Assembly (NCBI GenBank): GCA_027422505.1
Contig: JAPQWV010000050.1
Location: forward strand, 4,712,001 to 4,776,000
Direction: 5' to 3'
Length of the DNA stretch: 64,000 nucleotides
DNA from: Craterostigma plantagineum
Lineage: Eukaryota; Streptophyta; Magnoliopsida; Lamiales; Linderniaceae
Positions within the stretch are counted from its first letter, which is position 1; the number at the start of each line of letters is the position of its first letter. Shown here in pieces: positions 49,027 through 59,860 of the stretch. Position numbers and translations under genes: made by a program. Below the pieces are notes generated by a model. That model had not been told where the DNA came from, ran no database searches, and saw nothing but the letters and a program-made list of their open reading frames with translations.

Positions 49027-49083
<57 letters not shown>
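49022..49083. repeat. (TA)n followed by (GA)n microsatellite
   Basis: A run of ta passing directly into a run of ga. Confidence 0.9.
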
Positions 49084-49084
<1 letters not shown>

Positions 49085-49466
49085 GAGGAATTTTATGGTG
49101 CTCACTTTATGTGAGTACCTTATTTGGGCACCTAGTGATGTGACCCCGATTCGTACCATTTCAACGCCCCATCGACATCTAAGGTTATGTCTTCTTAATT
49201 AACACCTTCTACGTGCCATTAATCGACATTTCAGATTCTTATTGGAATATTAGCGCCTTACATAATATTTTACGTGTCAATGAAATATATCGCGTCAATA
49301 TGCCACATCAGCATTCGAAATGTCGATTAATGGCACCTACAAGGTGTTAACTAAGACGACATAACCTCAGATGTCGATGTGGGGCGTTGAAATGACACGA
49401 ATCGGTGGCACATCACTAGGTGCCCACATAAGGTGCTTACATAAGGTGAGCACCATAAAATTCCTC
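49085..49466. mobile_element. Foldback element with very long inverted repeats
   Basis: 382 bp whose left half (gaggaattttatggtgctcac onward for roughly 170 bp) is repeated in reverse complement in the right half (ending gtgagcaccataaaattcctc). Shared inner words: gacataacct, gtcgattaatggca. The target duplication is obscured by the flanking microsatellite, so class is unknown (Mutator-like or Tc1/mariner-like). Confidence 0.8.
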
Positions 49467-49575
49467 TGTATATATTGAAAAAACATGATCCGGTGTTTAA
49501 ATATAATTTATTTGACAATTAGATAACTTTACTTCATACGCCGACAAGTGCAATCAAATGACGATTAAAATCTTA

Positions 49576-49855
49576 GGGTGTGTTTGGTTGGTGTATTATG
49601 TGGGATTAGGGGGGTCAGAATTTATTAAAGCAGTGTTTGGTTCGTAAGGGAGAATTGGCTAATACCCCCTTAATACCTCTAATAAGGTATTAATTAAAGG
49701 GATCCACTCACCTACCTTTAACTAATCCCACCAATCTTAGACAATTTTATTCTTTTATTTCTTTTTTTTATCTTCTTTTATTCAAAAAATTAAACCATCG
49801 TCTCTCACTCTCTCTCTCTCTCTCTCCTCACTCTACGTTATATCACTCAACTCCA

Positions 49856-49938
<83 letters not shown>

Positions 49939-50020
49939 AATCCATCTCTCTCTCTCACACACGCACTCTTCTCGTATCCATCTTTCTCTCTCTCACACAC
50001 ACACACACACTCTTCTCGAA

Positions 50021-50077
<57 letters not shown>

Positions 50078-50121
50078 AATCCACCTCTCTCTCTCATACA
50101 CACACACACTCTCTTCTCGTA

Positions 50122-50168
<47 letters not shown>

Positions 50169-50452
50169 AATCCATCTTTCTCTCTCTCGAATCCATCTCT
50201 CTCTCTCTCTCATCCATCTCTCCTTCCGGACATAACCATCCATAATTAGGACCATATGTCCAATCAAAACAAAATAAGGGTAGGTTCGTAATTTAATTCA
50301 ATTTAATTTAATACCATCTAAATCCATCTACCAAACATATGGAACATCATTATTTAAACTCGCCAACCAAACACCCCAACTCATACTCTCCATTATATAA
50401 ACCCAACTAAAACTAATACCATCTAAACCTATCCTCCCAACCAAACGGGCCC
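49576..50452. mobile_element. Tourist-like (PIF/Harbinger) MITE swollen by a (CT)n microsatellite
   Basis: Ends gggtgtgtttggttgg / ccaaccaaacgggccc with TTA target duplications at 49573-49575 and 50453-50455. The centre (about 49,808-50,222) is (CT)n broken by gaatccatc and (CA)n units, i.e. an expanded repeat making up nearly half the element. Confidence 0.75.
49808..50222. repeat. Compound (CT)n/(CA)n microsatellite
   Basis: Long ct runs separated by repeated tcgaatccatct and tcacacacac units, giving a minisatellite-like higher-order pattern. Confidence 0.92.
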
Positions 50453-50455
50453 TTA

Positions 50456-51333
50456 GTCTAAGTCAGAGGTAGAAAAATAGCAATAATATTGAAAAAAAAA
50501 CTAGTTAACTTGGTGGCGTTATGGCATATCAATTTTTCTTGCACATTTAATAAAAACCTGTCACACGACACGAGGTATACTTGATCAAATTTGTTATAAA
50601 GATCCTTTTTACATGATTATAGTGTTCCACAGATAAACCATTAGGTTTAGATAGTTTCAAAATTTTCTGATATGGTGTTTATTCTTCTTATCTCGATCTA
50701 ATAACATTTATATTTACTTCTTGAATTGAATACTTGATTTTCCTACCTAGAAAAGCAATTATCTTCTTTCTTTCTTTCTTTCTTTCTTTGCCAAAAGGCT
50801 TTGGGCATTATCGTATTAGTTCGCAGGCATAGGCCCATAGCCATAGCTATGTCGAGACAATTATAATCCAAAATAATTAGGCACGAGTCTTTGCATTAGT
50901 TATGACAAAATAAAATATGGATTTTTAATATTCGAGGCATACGACTAATTATGAAGGCACAACGTACATGGATATAACATAGTAATGGCAAATAACTCGA
51001 TATATTACAAACAAGCACAAATACATAATCAGACACGAGCTCTAAGTACTGCAACAATAACACGCATAAAGACACACGTAATAATATATAAGCTTCAAGA
51101 GTTTCTTTTTTCTTTTCCCCTCTTTTCTCTTACTTCTTGTTGTGTGCATTGACGACGACCACCCATCGTTTCGTTTTCATCAAAACCTTAAGAATAATAT
51201 ATATAAAAATAAGCCCCGCCCCGTCCATGCAACAAGTAGTTAGAAATGACCAAAACAATATATGGGTAATTACTCATATGGTAGCCTTACTCTTGATATT
51301 TATTTCGACGATAATGTATATGAGGGTTTATGA
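50456..51333. other. No gene; includes (TTTC)n at about 50,767
   Basis: AT-rich 3' flank of the small-peptide gene. Confidence 0.45.
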
Positions 51334-51570
51334 TTAACCATGGTTAGGACACTTGGATGGTAAGTAAGGACGACGGCCAAACGAAGAATTGTAGAAATTT
51401 GAGCGATTATTAGGGTTCAAAGCTCTCTTTTTCGATGGCGAGTTTTCGTCTATGCCTGGCGGATTAGTACCATAAGATGGAGGAAGCTGCGGATAAGGTT
51501 GCGACTCGCCCGAATTTATGAGTAAAGCAGAAAGACAAATTAGAGCCAAGAAAATCAGCCTGGACGCCAT
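51334..51570 (-). CDS. Putative small secreted peptide, unrecognised
   Basis: 78-aa preproprotein. N-terminal signal peptide (LIFLALICLSALLINSGES), a Pro-rich linker (YPQLPPSYGTNPPG), a dibasic site (KKR at about 48-50) and a basic, Tyr/Asn-rich tail ending FGRRPYLPSKCPNHG with a single Cys. This is the layout of plant peptide hormones or phytocytokines (signal, variable linker, C-terminal peptide), but I do not recognise the tail as RALF, CLE, CEP, PIP, PEP, SCOOP or IDA. A TATA box CTATATAAAAGG lies at about 51,634-51,645 (minus), 65 bp before the ATG, which supports a real short gene. No intron needed. Confidence 0.65.
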   Translation of the reverse strand: MASRLIFLALICLSALLINSGESQPYPQLPPSYGTNPPGIDENSPSKKRALNPNNRSNFYNSSFGRRPYLPSKCPNHG

Positions 51571-51633
51571 TTTAGAGTATATATAGGGATAATTAAGCTT
51601 TGCTTTCTTAATTATATCTATGAAGGGCTACCC

Positions 51634-51645
51634 CTTTTATATAGA
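51634..51645 (-). promoter_or_regulatory. TATA box of the small secreted peptide gene
   Basis: CTATATAAAAGG on the minus strand, ~65 bp upstream of the ATG at 51570. A second, closer tatatata run at about 51,577 is too near the ATG to be the main box. Confidence 0.55.
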
Positions 51646-52772
51646 CGGATATGGATATTTGGGGTTTTTACCCATTTTACGTGGATGTAGTTGTTGTTTG
51701 GTTCACGATTATTGAGAATATGAAAGTGTGTTATCTTATGATCGACGGCTTGGATTTTGGTCTATTGCTAGTCGTCTCTTCGATGCACAAAATCTTACAC
51801 CACGAATGGTCTTAATTGTTGCATCAAGGATCCACGTATGCTTCGTACGATGTAATGATCTAACTATTTTGTTTTTTTCATTAACGAAAGATAATGAGAA
51901 ATCTTGAGTCACGAATGGTCTTTGTTGCATGACGTATTGTATAGAAAATCTTTTACAATTCCAGTTTTAAAGGTCAAGCGACGCGTTAGAATAGAAACCA
52001 ATTGGATGATGAGTATCGCGATCAAAAGTAAATAATGAAAATAGACAAATCCTATATATACATTTAAATGTAGTTTTCTTGTGGTGTTGACACGTGTCAT
52101 TTCAATTAATTTTTTTAATTAATTATTTGTTAAGACGTTAATAAAACCACCTCACACCCCACACACCCTACTTTCTGAAAAAACTAATCAACCCATGTTT
52201 TATCAAAAACATATTCTTTAGTTAGTTTATTAAAAATGGTTAATTAAGTTGTATACTCGACTTAAAATAATTATAAATAATGACCCGTGCAATGCATGGA
52301 CAACAAACTTCATAGCTGCATTAGTCAACTTCATAACTGCTCCCTATGTTGCATAATACATGTCGTTTTAGAATTTATTTTTGTTTTAAAATACATGTCG
52401 TTTTACTGTTTCAAGATAAAAAATATTGATTATTTCCAGTTTTACCCCTTATCTTTAATAGAAATTGTTAAATTAAATTAGATAACATAATTTAATGAAG
52501 GATATAATGGAGATTTTACTTTATTTCTTAATATGCGTGTAATATCCTTAAACGACATTTATTAAGGAACATAGGGAGTATTATTTAGACCCAAAATCCA
52601 ACCCTACCATGACAACATCGTCAAAGAAGCTTTTCGATACAAAACCAAATACATTAGTTGGTACAGAATACAACGCAGGCATCATAAACAGATTAGTGTC
52701 AAAACTCAAAAAGAGCTAAGTAGGAGTACATATATAACACACCTCAAATTCGCTACTAAAGTGTGTGTATAT
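51646..52772. other. No gene; spacer
   Basis: Contains a degraded (a/t)catgtcgtttta direct repeat at 52,360 and 52,394. No supported frame. Confidence 0.4.
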
Positions 52773-54541
52773 TCACCGCCTCGGGCGGGCCCCAGGCGCC
52801 GACTTGGGGCCCGGCGACTTTGAGAATTGCAATCTCAGGTGAACAGAGTCAGGATCTTGTTCGTCCATCTTATACCCTGAGAGAAAAAAAGACGATTATC
52901 GCATATCTACGTTTCAACGAATAAATATCTTAAGACGAGTTGCTTGATAATACCTTGCAAAGCGCTCAGAGCAGTCGCCGCACACGCCGCGTCTGCAAAG
53001 TCTACGAAGCACAGAATGAGAGGTTCTCCGCCACGCTGCGTAAATATATTATACGTACATATCAATAATCATCGTCGATGATCTTCACCATGATTAAATC
53101 AACGCCAATAAGCAATCCCACAAACAATACGGCGACGAAACAGAGGAATCTTGGAAGCAGCATATGCTATATTGTTCTACGCAACTTACATGTTTCGAAT
53201 CCTTCTTCACGATTCGAACCTCTTTGTACCCGACGAAAGGGCGTACGATATCTAATGGAGTTAAGTCAAACGAAAAAACTATGCAAAATAGCAACGGTTT
53301 CGATACCCTAGATCATTTAAAAGGGATACGAGCTACTTCTCTCCTTGTGCAGTTGGCGGGAAGGCCCTCTATATAAAGGGTGCTCGAAGCATCTGAAGGT
53401 AAAGGAAGTGTTTCACGAGGCATTGCTGGCCTCTCTATAAGGGGCAGAGGTGCGCCGCGAAAAGCCATATCTCGGTCCTCCAAGCGAGCTGTTGTGGGGT
53501 TAGGTTCTCGAATTCGAAGGTTGTCCGCATCTGAGCCGACGGATCTTCCCAATCCGACGGTCCCAAATCGGTTACTGCCTTCTTCTGAAGATGCATTTTG
53601 CTGTAATAGAATTGGAGTTTACGATCGACGAACGTAAGAAAGGCAGCACCTTTGTAAGAGAGAGAGGAAGGGGCTTTTGAGTGTTTACCGAGTTCTGAAG
53701 GTATCGATCGTACGCTGATTGGAGTGAATCTGTGTCTCTTAAGGGGCTGGGAACGCCTCGATCGTCGTTTCGCGTGAGGCGAGTGTGTGTTTCGGGCATT
53801 GCGGTCAGCCCGGGTGGTGGAAGTTCTACTACATACGTAAGAAAGTCAAAAACTTCAACGAGGACGAACTATGGGGAGAGATATGGCTTCTATTCTTGGA
53901 AAGCTGATAGGTTTTTATACATCCTTTGTCTTTTCATCGAACAAAATGTGACTATCACGCATAATGGCGGAACGATATACGAAGGGTCCCTAAATTTAGT
54001 TTAGCAAGTTAATCGCAACGTTCTTCTTTCACAGCAACGTTCTTACATGAAGGTCCCACATCCATGATTCTTTAATGGCTTCTTAGTTCAAAGATTTGAA
54101 GGGTGCTTTAGTTCTCCGGACTTAAAGTGGAAAAATGGTATCAGCGAGGAGAAAATGGGGTTCATGAAAAGAACACTTCTATAGCAAATCTCCTAAACTA
54201 GCGAGCATCAACGAAACCGAGACTTGCATTTTCAAGCTTCACTATCTTGTCGAGTGAAAATCGTCGATACTTCGAAACTTCAATAGTCGTAAATTTCACT
54301 AAAAGTCCCTAATTTCGAGTTACGAGCTTTCAACTAATGTCGGAAGACATATCATCAGTCAATGAAAAACAACTTCGACTCCCTTTCAAATATAAACCCC
54401 AATACAAGATAATACAGTCGACATATCGCCAAAAAAAAAATCAACTTTAGAAATTCAATTACCGAATTCAGAACGCGGTCGTTTAACAGAACCCGCCTGC
54501 TGAGGCAGAGCTTGCCGTTGAAGCCAGTACGGGTCACCCAT
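52773..54541 (-). CDS. Nuclear-speckle-type RRM RNA-binding protein (NSR-like)
   Basis: 245-aa RNA-binding protein, six exons: 54463-54541, 53689-53828, 53330-53600, 53190-53251, 52954-53035 and 52773-52876; total 738 nt, all GT-AG with matching phases. Starts MGDPYW; KRPRSEF next to the first junction. A Pro/Arg-rich middle precedes one RRM (about residues 145-230): RNP2-like LYIEGLP, then PFVGYKEVRIV, RNP1-like LILCFVDF, AACAATALSALQGYKMD, ending LRLQFSKSPG and a short basic tail (PRR). This is the pattern of Arabidopsis NSRa/NSRb (At1g76940/At1g21320), which modulate alternative splicing and bind a lncRNA in auxin responses. The exon 2 acceptor (TATGTAG) is the least certain junction. Confidence 0.9.
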
Positions 54542-55336
54542 TCAAGCAATAAATTAATCTGCATAGAACAACAAATCGATCAATTAGGGTTAGAAGATGA
54601 ATCAAAAAGTACATACTAAAGAAATCTCCGTCAAAACAGGCGATAAACACCTCAGAATTACAATCGAAGAAAACAAAATCAACGTTCCCCTACGCGTCGT
54701 ATAGTGTCAAACTGTGTAGCTCACGAGAGAGAAGTCGTGCGATTTTAGTTGGTGCATCAAATCAAAACTTGTGTGCGTTTTCCTAAATGGGCTTCACAGT
54801 GGTATTGGGCTTGAGCACATACTCTACTGGGCCGACATGTTATTATAGTACGAAGTTAAAAATTATACAAGTCCAATCGAAGAGTCCATAGGGCATAGTT
54901 ATTACGCTCCATTTCAATACTATATGAACAAAACTTTGACATTTGTTATTAGTCAGAAACGATTTCATGTCATTGTTTAAGCATTTCGTTGACATTATAA
55001 TAAGAGGAATAGTTCGTTACTAAGTCGCAAGTTGGTGGTACGAGTTTGAAATAAGGGTTGGAAACTCTTCTATCTAACGCGTGAATCAAACGTTGTTATA
55101 TCGGGGAACTCGATCATTTAAACTCTGCATTAGATATAATATATCATTGAAGCGACGGTATATTGCCTCTGATCATAATAAGGGCAACGATAAATTAGAA
55201 AGAACGAAAAACAAATAAAAAAGAAGAGCAAGCAAATTTCTTGTTTCATTCTATCTCTATCATGGTATATAGACTATCATTTCATTTCTGCGCTCAAACT
55301 ACTATACATGTAATTACTAGGGTTAAACCGTGGCCT
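54542..55336. other. No gene; promoter of the RRM gene and 3' flank of the IDA-like gene
   Basis: No supported feature besides the 5' leader of the RRM gene. Confidence 0.4.
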
Positions 55337-55582
55337 TCAAGGAGAGTGGTTTCCACCGTTCAATCCTATACTATTGTGCCTCCGCGATGGGCCCGAGGGC
55401 GAAACTGGAGCGCCTTTCGGCAAAAACCCGAGCAAATTAGAGTCGTGATAATGAGTCGTATGCCTTGGCTTAACTTTAAGAAACTGCGTGTGCCTTGCAC
55501 ATTGATTGCTACTAATAAGAAAGCTTATGAGTAAAAGGGAGAAAAAGATAGGTTTTATGCTACGGCAAGGTTTCTTTGCCAT
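55337..55582 (-). CDS. IDL: IDA-like abscission peptide precursor
   Basis: 81-aa secreted prepropeptide. ATG at 55582 (MAKKPCRSIKPIF), signal core FFSLLLISFLISS, a variable middle, and a C-terminal EPIP-type motif LLGFLPKGAPVSPSGPSRRHN followed by a short SIGLNGGNHSP tail (given in parts). IDA family peptides are perceived by HAE/HSL receptor kinases and trigger organ shedding and lateral-root emergence. The active 12-mer here reads PVSPSGPSRRHN against PIPPSAPSKRHN in IDA; the hydroxylated Pro (position 7) and the RHN end are kept. The upstream open frame to 55660 is 5' UTR: a TATA box (CTATATA) lies at 55671-55677. (CT)n-like leader and a (GA)n tract at 55,690-55,738 flank the promoter. Confidence 0.93.
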   Translation of the reverse strand: MAKKPCRSIKPIFFSLLLISFLISSNQCARHTQFLKVKPRHTTHYHDSNLLGFLPKGAPVSPSGPSRRHNSIGLNGGNHSP

Positions 55583-55670
55583 CTTTTGAGAGAGAGAGAG
55601 AGATAGTGAGTGAGTGAGTGAGTAAGTGAGAGAGAGATGGCAATGTATTGCATTCGGCATATATTATGTG

Positions 55671-55677
55671 TATATAG
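55671..55677 (-). promoter_or_regulatory. TATA box of the IDA-like gene
   Basis: CTATATA on the minus strand about 90 bp before the ATG; a long GA/CT microsatellite (55,690-55,738) is directly upstream. Confidence 0.55.
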
Positions 55678-55688
55678 AGTTAGTCTCC

Positions 55689-55689
<1 letters not shown>

Positions 55690-55738
<49 letters not shown>
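55690..55738. repeat. (GA)n microsatellite upstream of the IDA-like gene
   Basis: About 48 bp of ga, within 20 bp of the TATA box, a position where length changes could alter expression. Confidence 0.9.
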
Positions 55739-55739
<1 letters not shown>

Positions 55740-55741
<2 letters not shown>

Positions 55742-57450
55742 GGTATTCAATGTGGTGGTGTCCCATGAATATGTTTATATATACATACAAAGAGACATAA
55801 TGGGAAACTTGTGTCTGAAGTTTATGTTTAAGGGTTTCTACACAATGGTGAGGGGAAAAGCATGGACAATTGACCATAAGGTTTTATTTAAAGATGAACT
55901 TTGGTTATTCACTTTTAAAGCCTACCTTTATGCGACGTTCAATTGACCCTAAGTTTTTATACTCGTAAACAACTCTTTGAAGAAGTTGCAAGATATGATA
56001 TATGTTCGAACTATATTGCCAACATTGCATGTTTTGTGGAAGGTTCAGCGGGTCAGAAGGAAATTGAATTACTTCAAGCAAATGAATGAAAAATCGAAAA
56101 CAAATAAGGTAACATGCAGAAATAAAACATATACGAGGAAAAAACGGTACTATGTTGCATAGTTAGGTAGGGTTGGTTAAGTAGGCCATGTTAGAAATAA
56201 ATAGCCGATTTCTAAGTAGCAAAAATTTTCTGAAGAAGTCCTCCTACTATCGTTGTTAAGTGAGTTTGGGACGTATTCATCTTACTCCGGGGATTAGTCT
56301 CACCTCTGGAGTGTGTGGCGTTTAGCTCATAGCCGGGCTGTGTGGGATACCTCGGGAGCGTAAAAAAACTACGAACATTTTTTTCGTTGGGCCAATAGCC
56401 GAAAATGTATAGCTTATAATTTTGAACTGGCCCAACAAAGAGCTCATCTCTAATAAAAAAAAATTGTTGGCTTGGTATTTGTAAGATCAATTCAAGATAA
56501 AATAAACATCATCACAACGTAAGTAGACCAATTCAAAACGACCAAGTAACAAAAACTAACATATGTAGGTACGTAGATGTATTCATTGTTAATGGAATGC
56601 TAAGTCAGAGTCAATAACAGAAAGATTTTACAATTTCGAATAAAAGAATTTAAAACCGTGTATCTGCAATCAAACATTGTCGTTTATGACAGCATTTTAT
56701 GAGGCATCATACAACACCGCAAATCACATATTTGAAATTAATAACACCGTCTAAATACCAACCACTCACAAGTCTTCTGTTCCCACTTGGTTCGTTCAAC
56801 ACCCATTGTATTTTTTTTTTCGCTCACTATTTCGACCATTAAAATAACTTCATTACATAAAGTAAACATATGAAGATCAATCAATCTATGATTTACAATA
56901 CGATTCTAGGTTCAAAAGCATGTAAAAGTGTGTGAGGCGTGCAACACATGGATGCCTATGTGGCCATTATCTTTTGTCTAATAAGATATTTTCCTAATTT
57001 TCTCATTAGATTCCACTATTTGTATGTGATTTTGCAGGCACAAGTTGAATATCTCCAAATAGCGTATGAAATCTTCGTGCCAGAATCTATAAGCTCGTAA
57101 TTTCTCCTCACCAATTAAGTTAATATGATAAATGCTAAATATATGCATGATATAGTTATTATCTTTTAATCAAAAGACAAATCTCAATCAAAGTGGTTTT
57201 GATCATATCACAAGTTTGACTTTAGGCAGAATCCATGCAAGAATTTCATGCAGTTGTCCATTAATTTCCTCAACGAGGTGGGCCCCACTACCCACAAAAC
57301 CAGACAAGTTTTACTTAATATAAATTCAATAATTGCAAGTAGCTAATTCAAACGGACCAAACCTAAATTAAATATTGTTTTGGGTGTTTCAATTAATTCG
57401 TATTATTTGACTAAAACGACGTCACCTCGTCCCCACTTTGACTTTCCTCG
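55740..57450. other. No supported gene
   Basis: 56,255-56,350 is a GC-richer patch (gattagtctcacctctgg, gtgtgggatacctcggga) that looks like a repeat-derived sequence, perhaps a retroposon tail. Otherwise AT-rich spacer. Confidence 0.4.
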
Positions 57451-57458
57451 CTATAAAA
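57451..57458 (+). promoter_or_regulatory. TATA box of the U-box gene
   Basis: ctataaaa, 55 bp before the ATG at 57506. It places transcription start downstream of the alternative upstream start, which decides the start codon. Confidence 0.6.
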
Positions 57459-57505
57459 CCCTTTTTGAGGAGCAAATTACAACAGAAGGTACGAAATTAA
57501 AAAAA

Positions 57506-58744
57506 ATGGCGAGAGATAAGAGGAGAGAAGAACTGTACGTCACCGTGCCGAGCCTCTTCCGTTGCCCGATCTCCATGGACGTGATGAAGTCTCCGGTGAG
57601 TCTTTCCACCGGCGTTACCTACGATCGGAGCTCCATCGAGAAGTGGCTATCCCTGGGGAACAAAACTTGTCCGGCGACGATGCAGAAGCTTCCGTCGACG
57701 CACACCACGCCCAACCTCACTCTCCGGCGACTGATCCAGCTATGGGCGGAACAAGCCGAGCATCAGATCAACCAACTGTCGCCTCCGGCGATTACGAAAC
57801 GGCAGGCGGCTGACATCATCCGCGGCGAGATGGACTCGGTTTCGCTCTCGAAGCTGATCGGATTCATCAAGGCTTCGGAGGAGAATCTGAAGTTCGTTGC
57901 TTCATCGGACGGCGCCGTCTCCAAATTCGTTGGCGTTTTGGCTAAATCGGAAGAGGTCGGCGTCTGTGAGGCGGTTGTTGAGGTATTGGATTTGATTGCA
58001 TCGGAAACTGGGGTCAGAGAGAAGCTGAGCGATCTGATTCTGACGAGTCGCGACGGAGCTAGAGACGCTCTATCGTCGATCGTCGTCGTATTGCGCCGAG
58101 GAAGCACCGAATCGAAGGTCAGATCGGCGAGGATTCTGCAGCTAATCGCAGCAAATTCCGAATCTCAGCGCAAAATCGCGGAGAAGGAGGGGTTACTGCA
58201 CGAACTGTACAATTTATCCACAGTAGAGACCAACGCTTCAGCAACCGAAGCCGGCCTATCAGCTCTGTTGGCGATTTCGACCTCGAGGCAAATAAAAAAG
58301 GAGCTAATACGCTTCGGAATCGTCAGATCCACGGCCAAAATCCTCGCCGGTTCCGACTATTCCCCTCCGTCGCGTCCGATCGTCGAGAAGGCGGTGGCGA
58401 TTTTAGAAGCCGTCGCCACGTGTACGGAGGGGAGGAACGCGATATGCGAAGACGAGGACTGCGCGGTGGAGATTCTTAAGAGGCTGATGAAGTGCTCGCC
58501 GTCGGCGACGGAGCACGGCGTCGCCGTGCTGTGGAGCGTGTGCTGCTTGTCTAGGGAGTGTACGTCGATAGAGAGGGTGGCGAAGGTCAACGGTTTGACC
58601 AAGGTACTACTGGTGATGCAGAGCGATTGCTCGGCGAGCACGAGGCAGATGTGCGTTGACTTGGTCAAGGTTTTGAGGGCGAAGACCGCTAAGTCCAGTT
58701 TGGCGACCTATGAGACGAGGACTACTCACATAACGCCGTATTGA
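57506..58744 (+). CDS. PUB: Plant U-box E3 ubiquitin ligase with ARM repeats
   Basis: 412-aa intronless PUB protein. ATG at 57506 (MARDKRREEL); the frame is open upstream to 57380 but a TATA box at 57451 makes that 5' UTR. U-box at about residues 12-85: VPSLFRCPISMDVMKSPVSL, STGVTYDRSSIEKWL, NKTCPATMQKL, PNLTLRRLIQLW, which recruits E2 enzymes. The rest is Leu/Ala-rich helical ARM-type repeats (about 110-395) for substrate or partner binding. Compact U-box/ARM proteins of this type (PUB20-29 group) act in immunity, cold and drought signalling; the exact orthologue is not clear to me, PUB25-29-like being the best guess. Noticeably GC-rich compared with its surroundings, as is usual for intronless PUB genes. 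Confidence 0.93.
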   Translation: MARDKRREELYVTVPSLFRCPISMDVMKSPVSLSTGVTYDRSSIEKWLSLGNKTCPATMQKLPSTHTTPNLTLRRLIQLWAEQAEHQINQLSPPAITKRQAADIIRGEMDSVSLSKLIGFIKASEENLKFVASSDGAVSKFVGVLAKSEEVGVCEAVVEVLDLIASETGVREKLSDLILTSRDGARDALSSIVVVLRRGSTESKVRSARILQLIAANSESQRKIAEKEGLLHELYNLSTVETNASATEAGLSALLAISTSRQIKKELIRFGIVRSTAKILAGSDYSPPSRPIVEKAVAILEAVATCTEGRNAICEDEDCAVEILKRLMKCSPSATEHGVAVLWSVCCLSRECTSIERVAKVNGLTKVLLVMQSDCSASTRQMCVDLVKVLRAKTAKSSLATYETRTTHITPY

Positions 58745-59860
58745 AAAAAATTTACTTCTTTTTTCTTTTAATTAACAGAAGTTAATCTATATTTGTACAT
58801 GTTTTGACAGATTCAGAAATATACAATTCATGACATTGTTCGTTTCTTTTTAGTATGAAATAGAATATATATACATATATACAAATTGGGTTTTCTTGGA
58901 ATCATGTAGACAGTGAACCCAAAATGTTATTTGTGAAAAAAGGCCTATTGGAAAGGTGAGAATAACTTGCTCATCAATCATATGAAGCTATAGTAGTAAT
59001 GTGAATTAGCTGAGACCCTCGTAGTTTGCATTTGCTATTGCAAGCAATTGCATCTCCAAACGATATCCAAAAACCCAAAATATATACTAAAAGTTCTCCA
59101 ACCGTACACCCAACGCAAACTCAAAATGCGTTTTCATCTACTTTCTCCTGTTTTAAACGCATATACGCGTTTTGTGAATGAGATACCTCAAAAGATGTGT
59201 TTGATGTTTTAAAAATTACATTACTAACCCTTTATGATTTTTAATTATTAAAACACATAAAAAATCAAAAATAAATAAAAATATATAAAATGACTCTTGT
59301 TATTAATAATTACTATTTTTTTCTATATTTTAAATGCAAAAATATTGAGTTTATTATTAATTTGGTGAAAAATATTTAGTCCACGAAGGTAACTTTAACG
59401 AAATACAAACGATCTTCGAGATTCATTTATTTTCGTTATTTGACCAAAACCAAAAAACTAGATAGGAAGAGAATGCGCTCTACTTCAAAGTCCAAAATTG
59501 AGGCAATTATGACCAAGAGGCGAACCGTGTTTGAATGTCTATGTCGAGTGACACTAGTTAGGCACAACACAATTGAGAAACGCACACGCATCATTCAACT
59601 TTTCCAAGTATTTTACTCAAAAACGTCAAAATTTGATTTTTCTTTTATAATTATTAATGTAATGTTTGTTTACAATAAAAACGCCATGTTAGCTACGGTA
59701 TATGATGATAACGAAAGACTATGAGTCGCAAAACTGAACATTAAGAATGATAAAAGATGGTTCAAAATTTTTCAGAAAACTGGGAAAATGAAGGGTCAAA
59801 ACAAACATCAAAAAGAAGCCCACACTCACGAAAAAAGGAAAGAGACACACAATAAATATA
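58745..59860. other. No gene; intergenic
   Basis: AT-rich spacer between convergent genes. Weak acgc...aacgc words near 59,100-59,180. No supported frame. Confidence 0.45.

Noticed and set aside
49833..50217. Arg/Glu repeat proteins on the minus strand
   Set aside because: Pure product of the (CT)n microsatellite.
56212..56490. 92-codon minus-strand frame
   Set aside because: No recognisable domain; the plus strand looks repeat-derived.
57380..57505. Longer N-terminus of the U-box protein
   Set aside because: A TATA box at 57451 lies inside it, and the family starts at MARDK-type positions.
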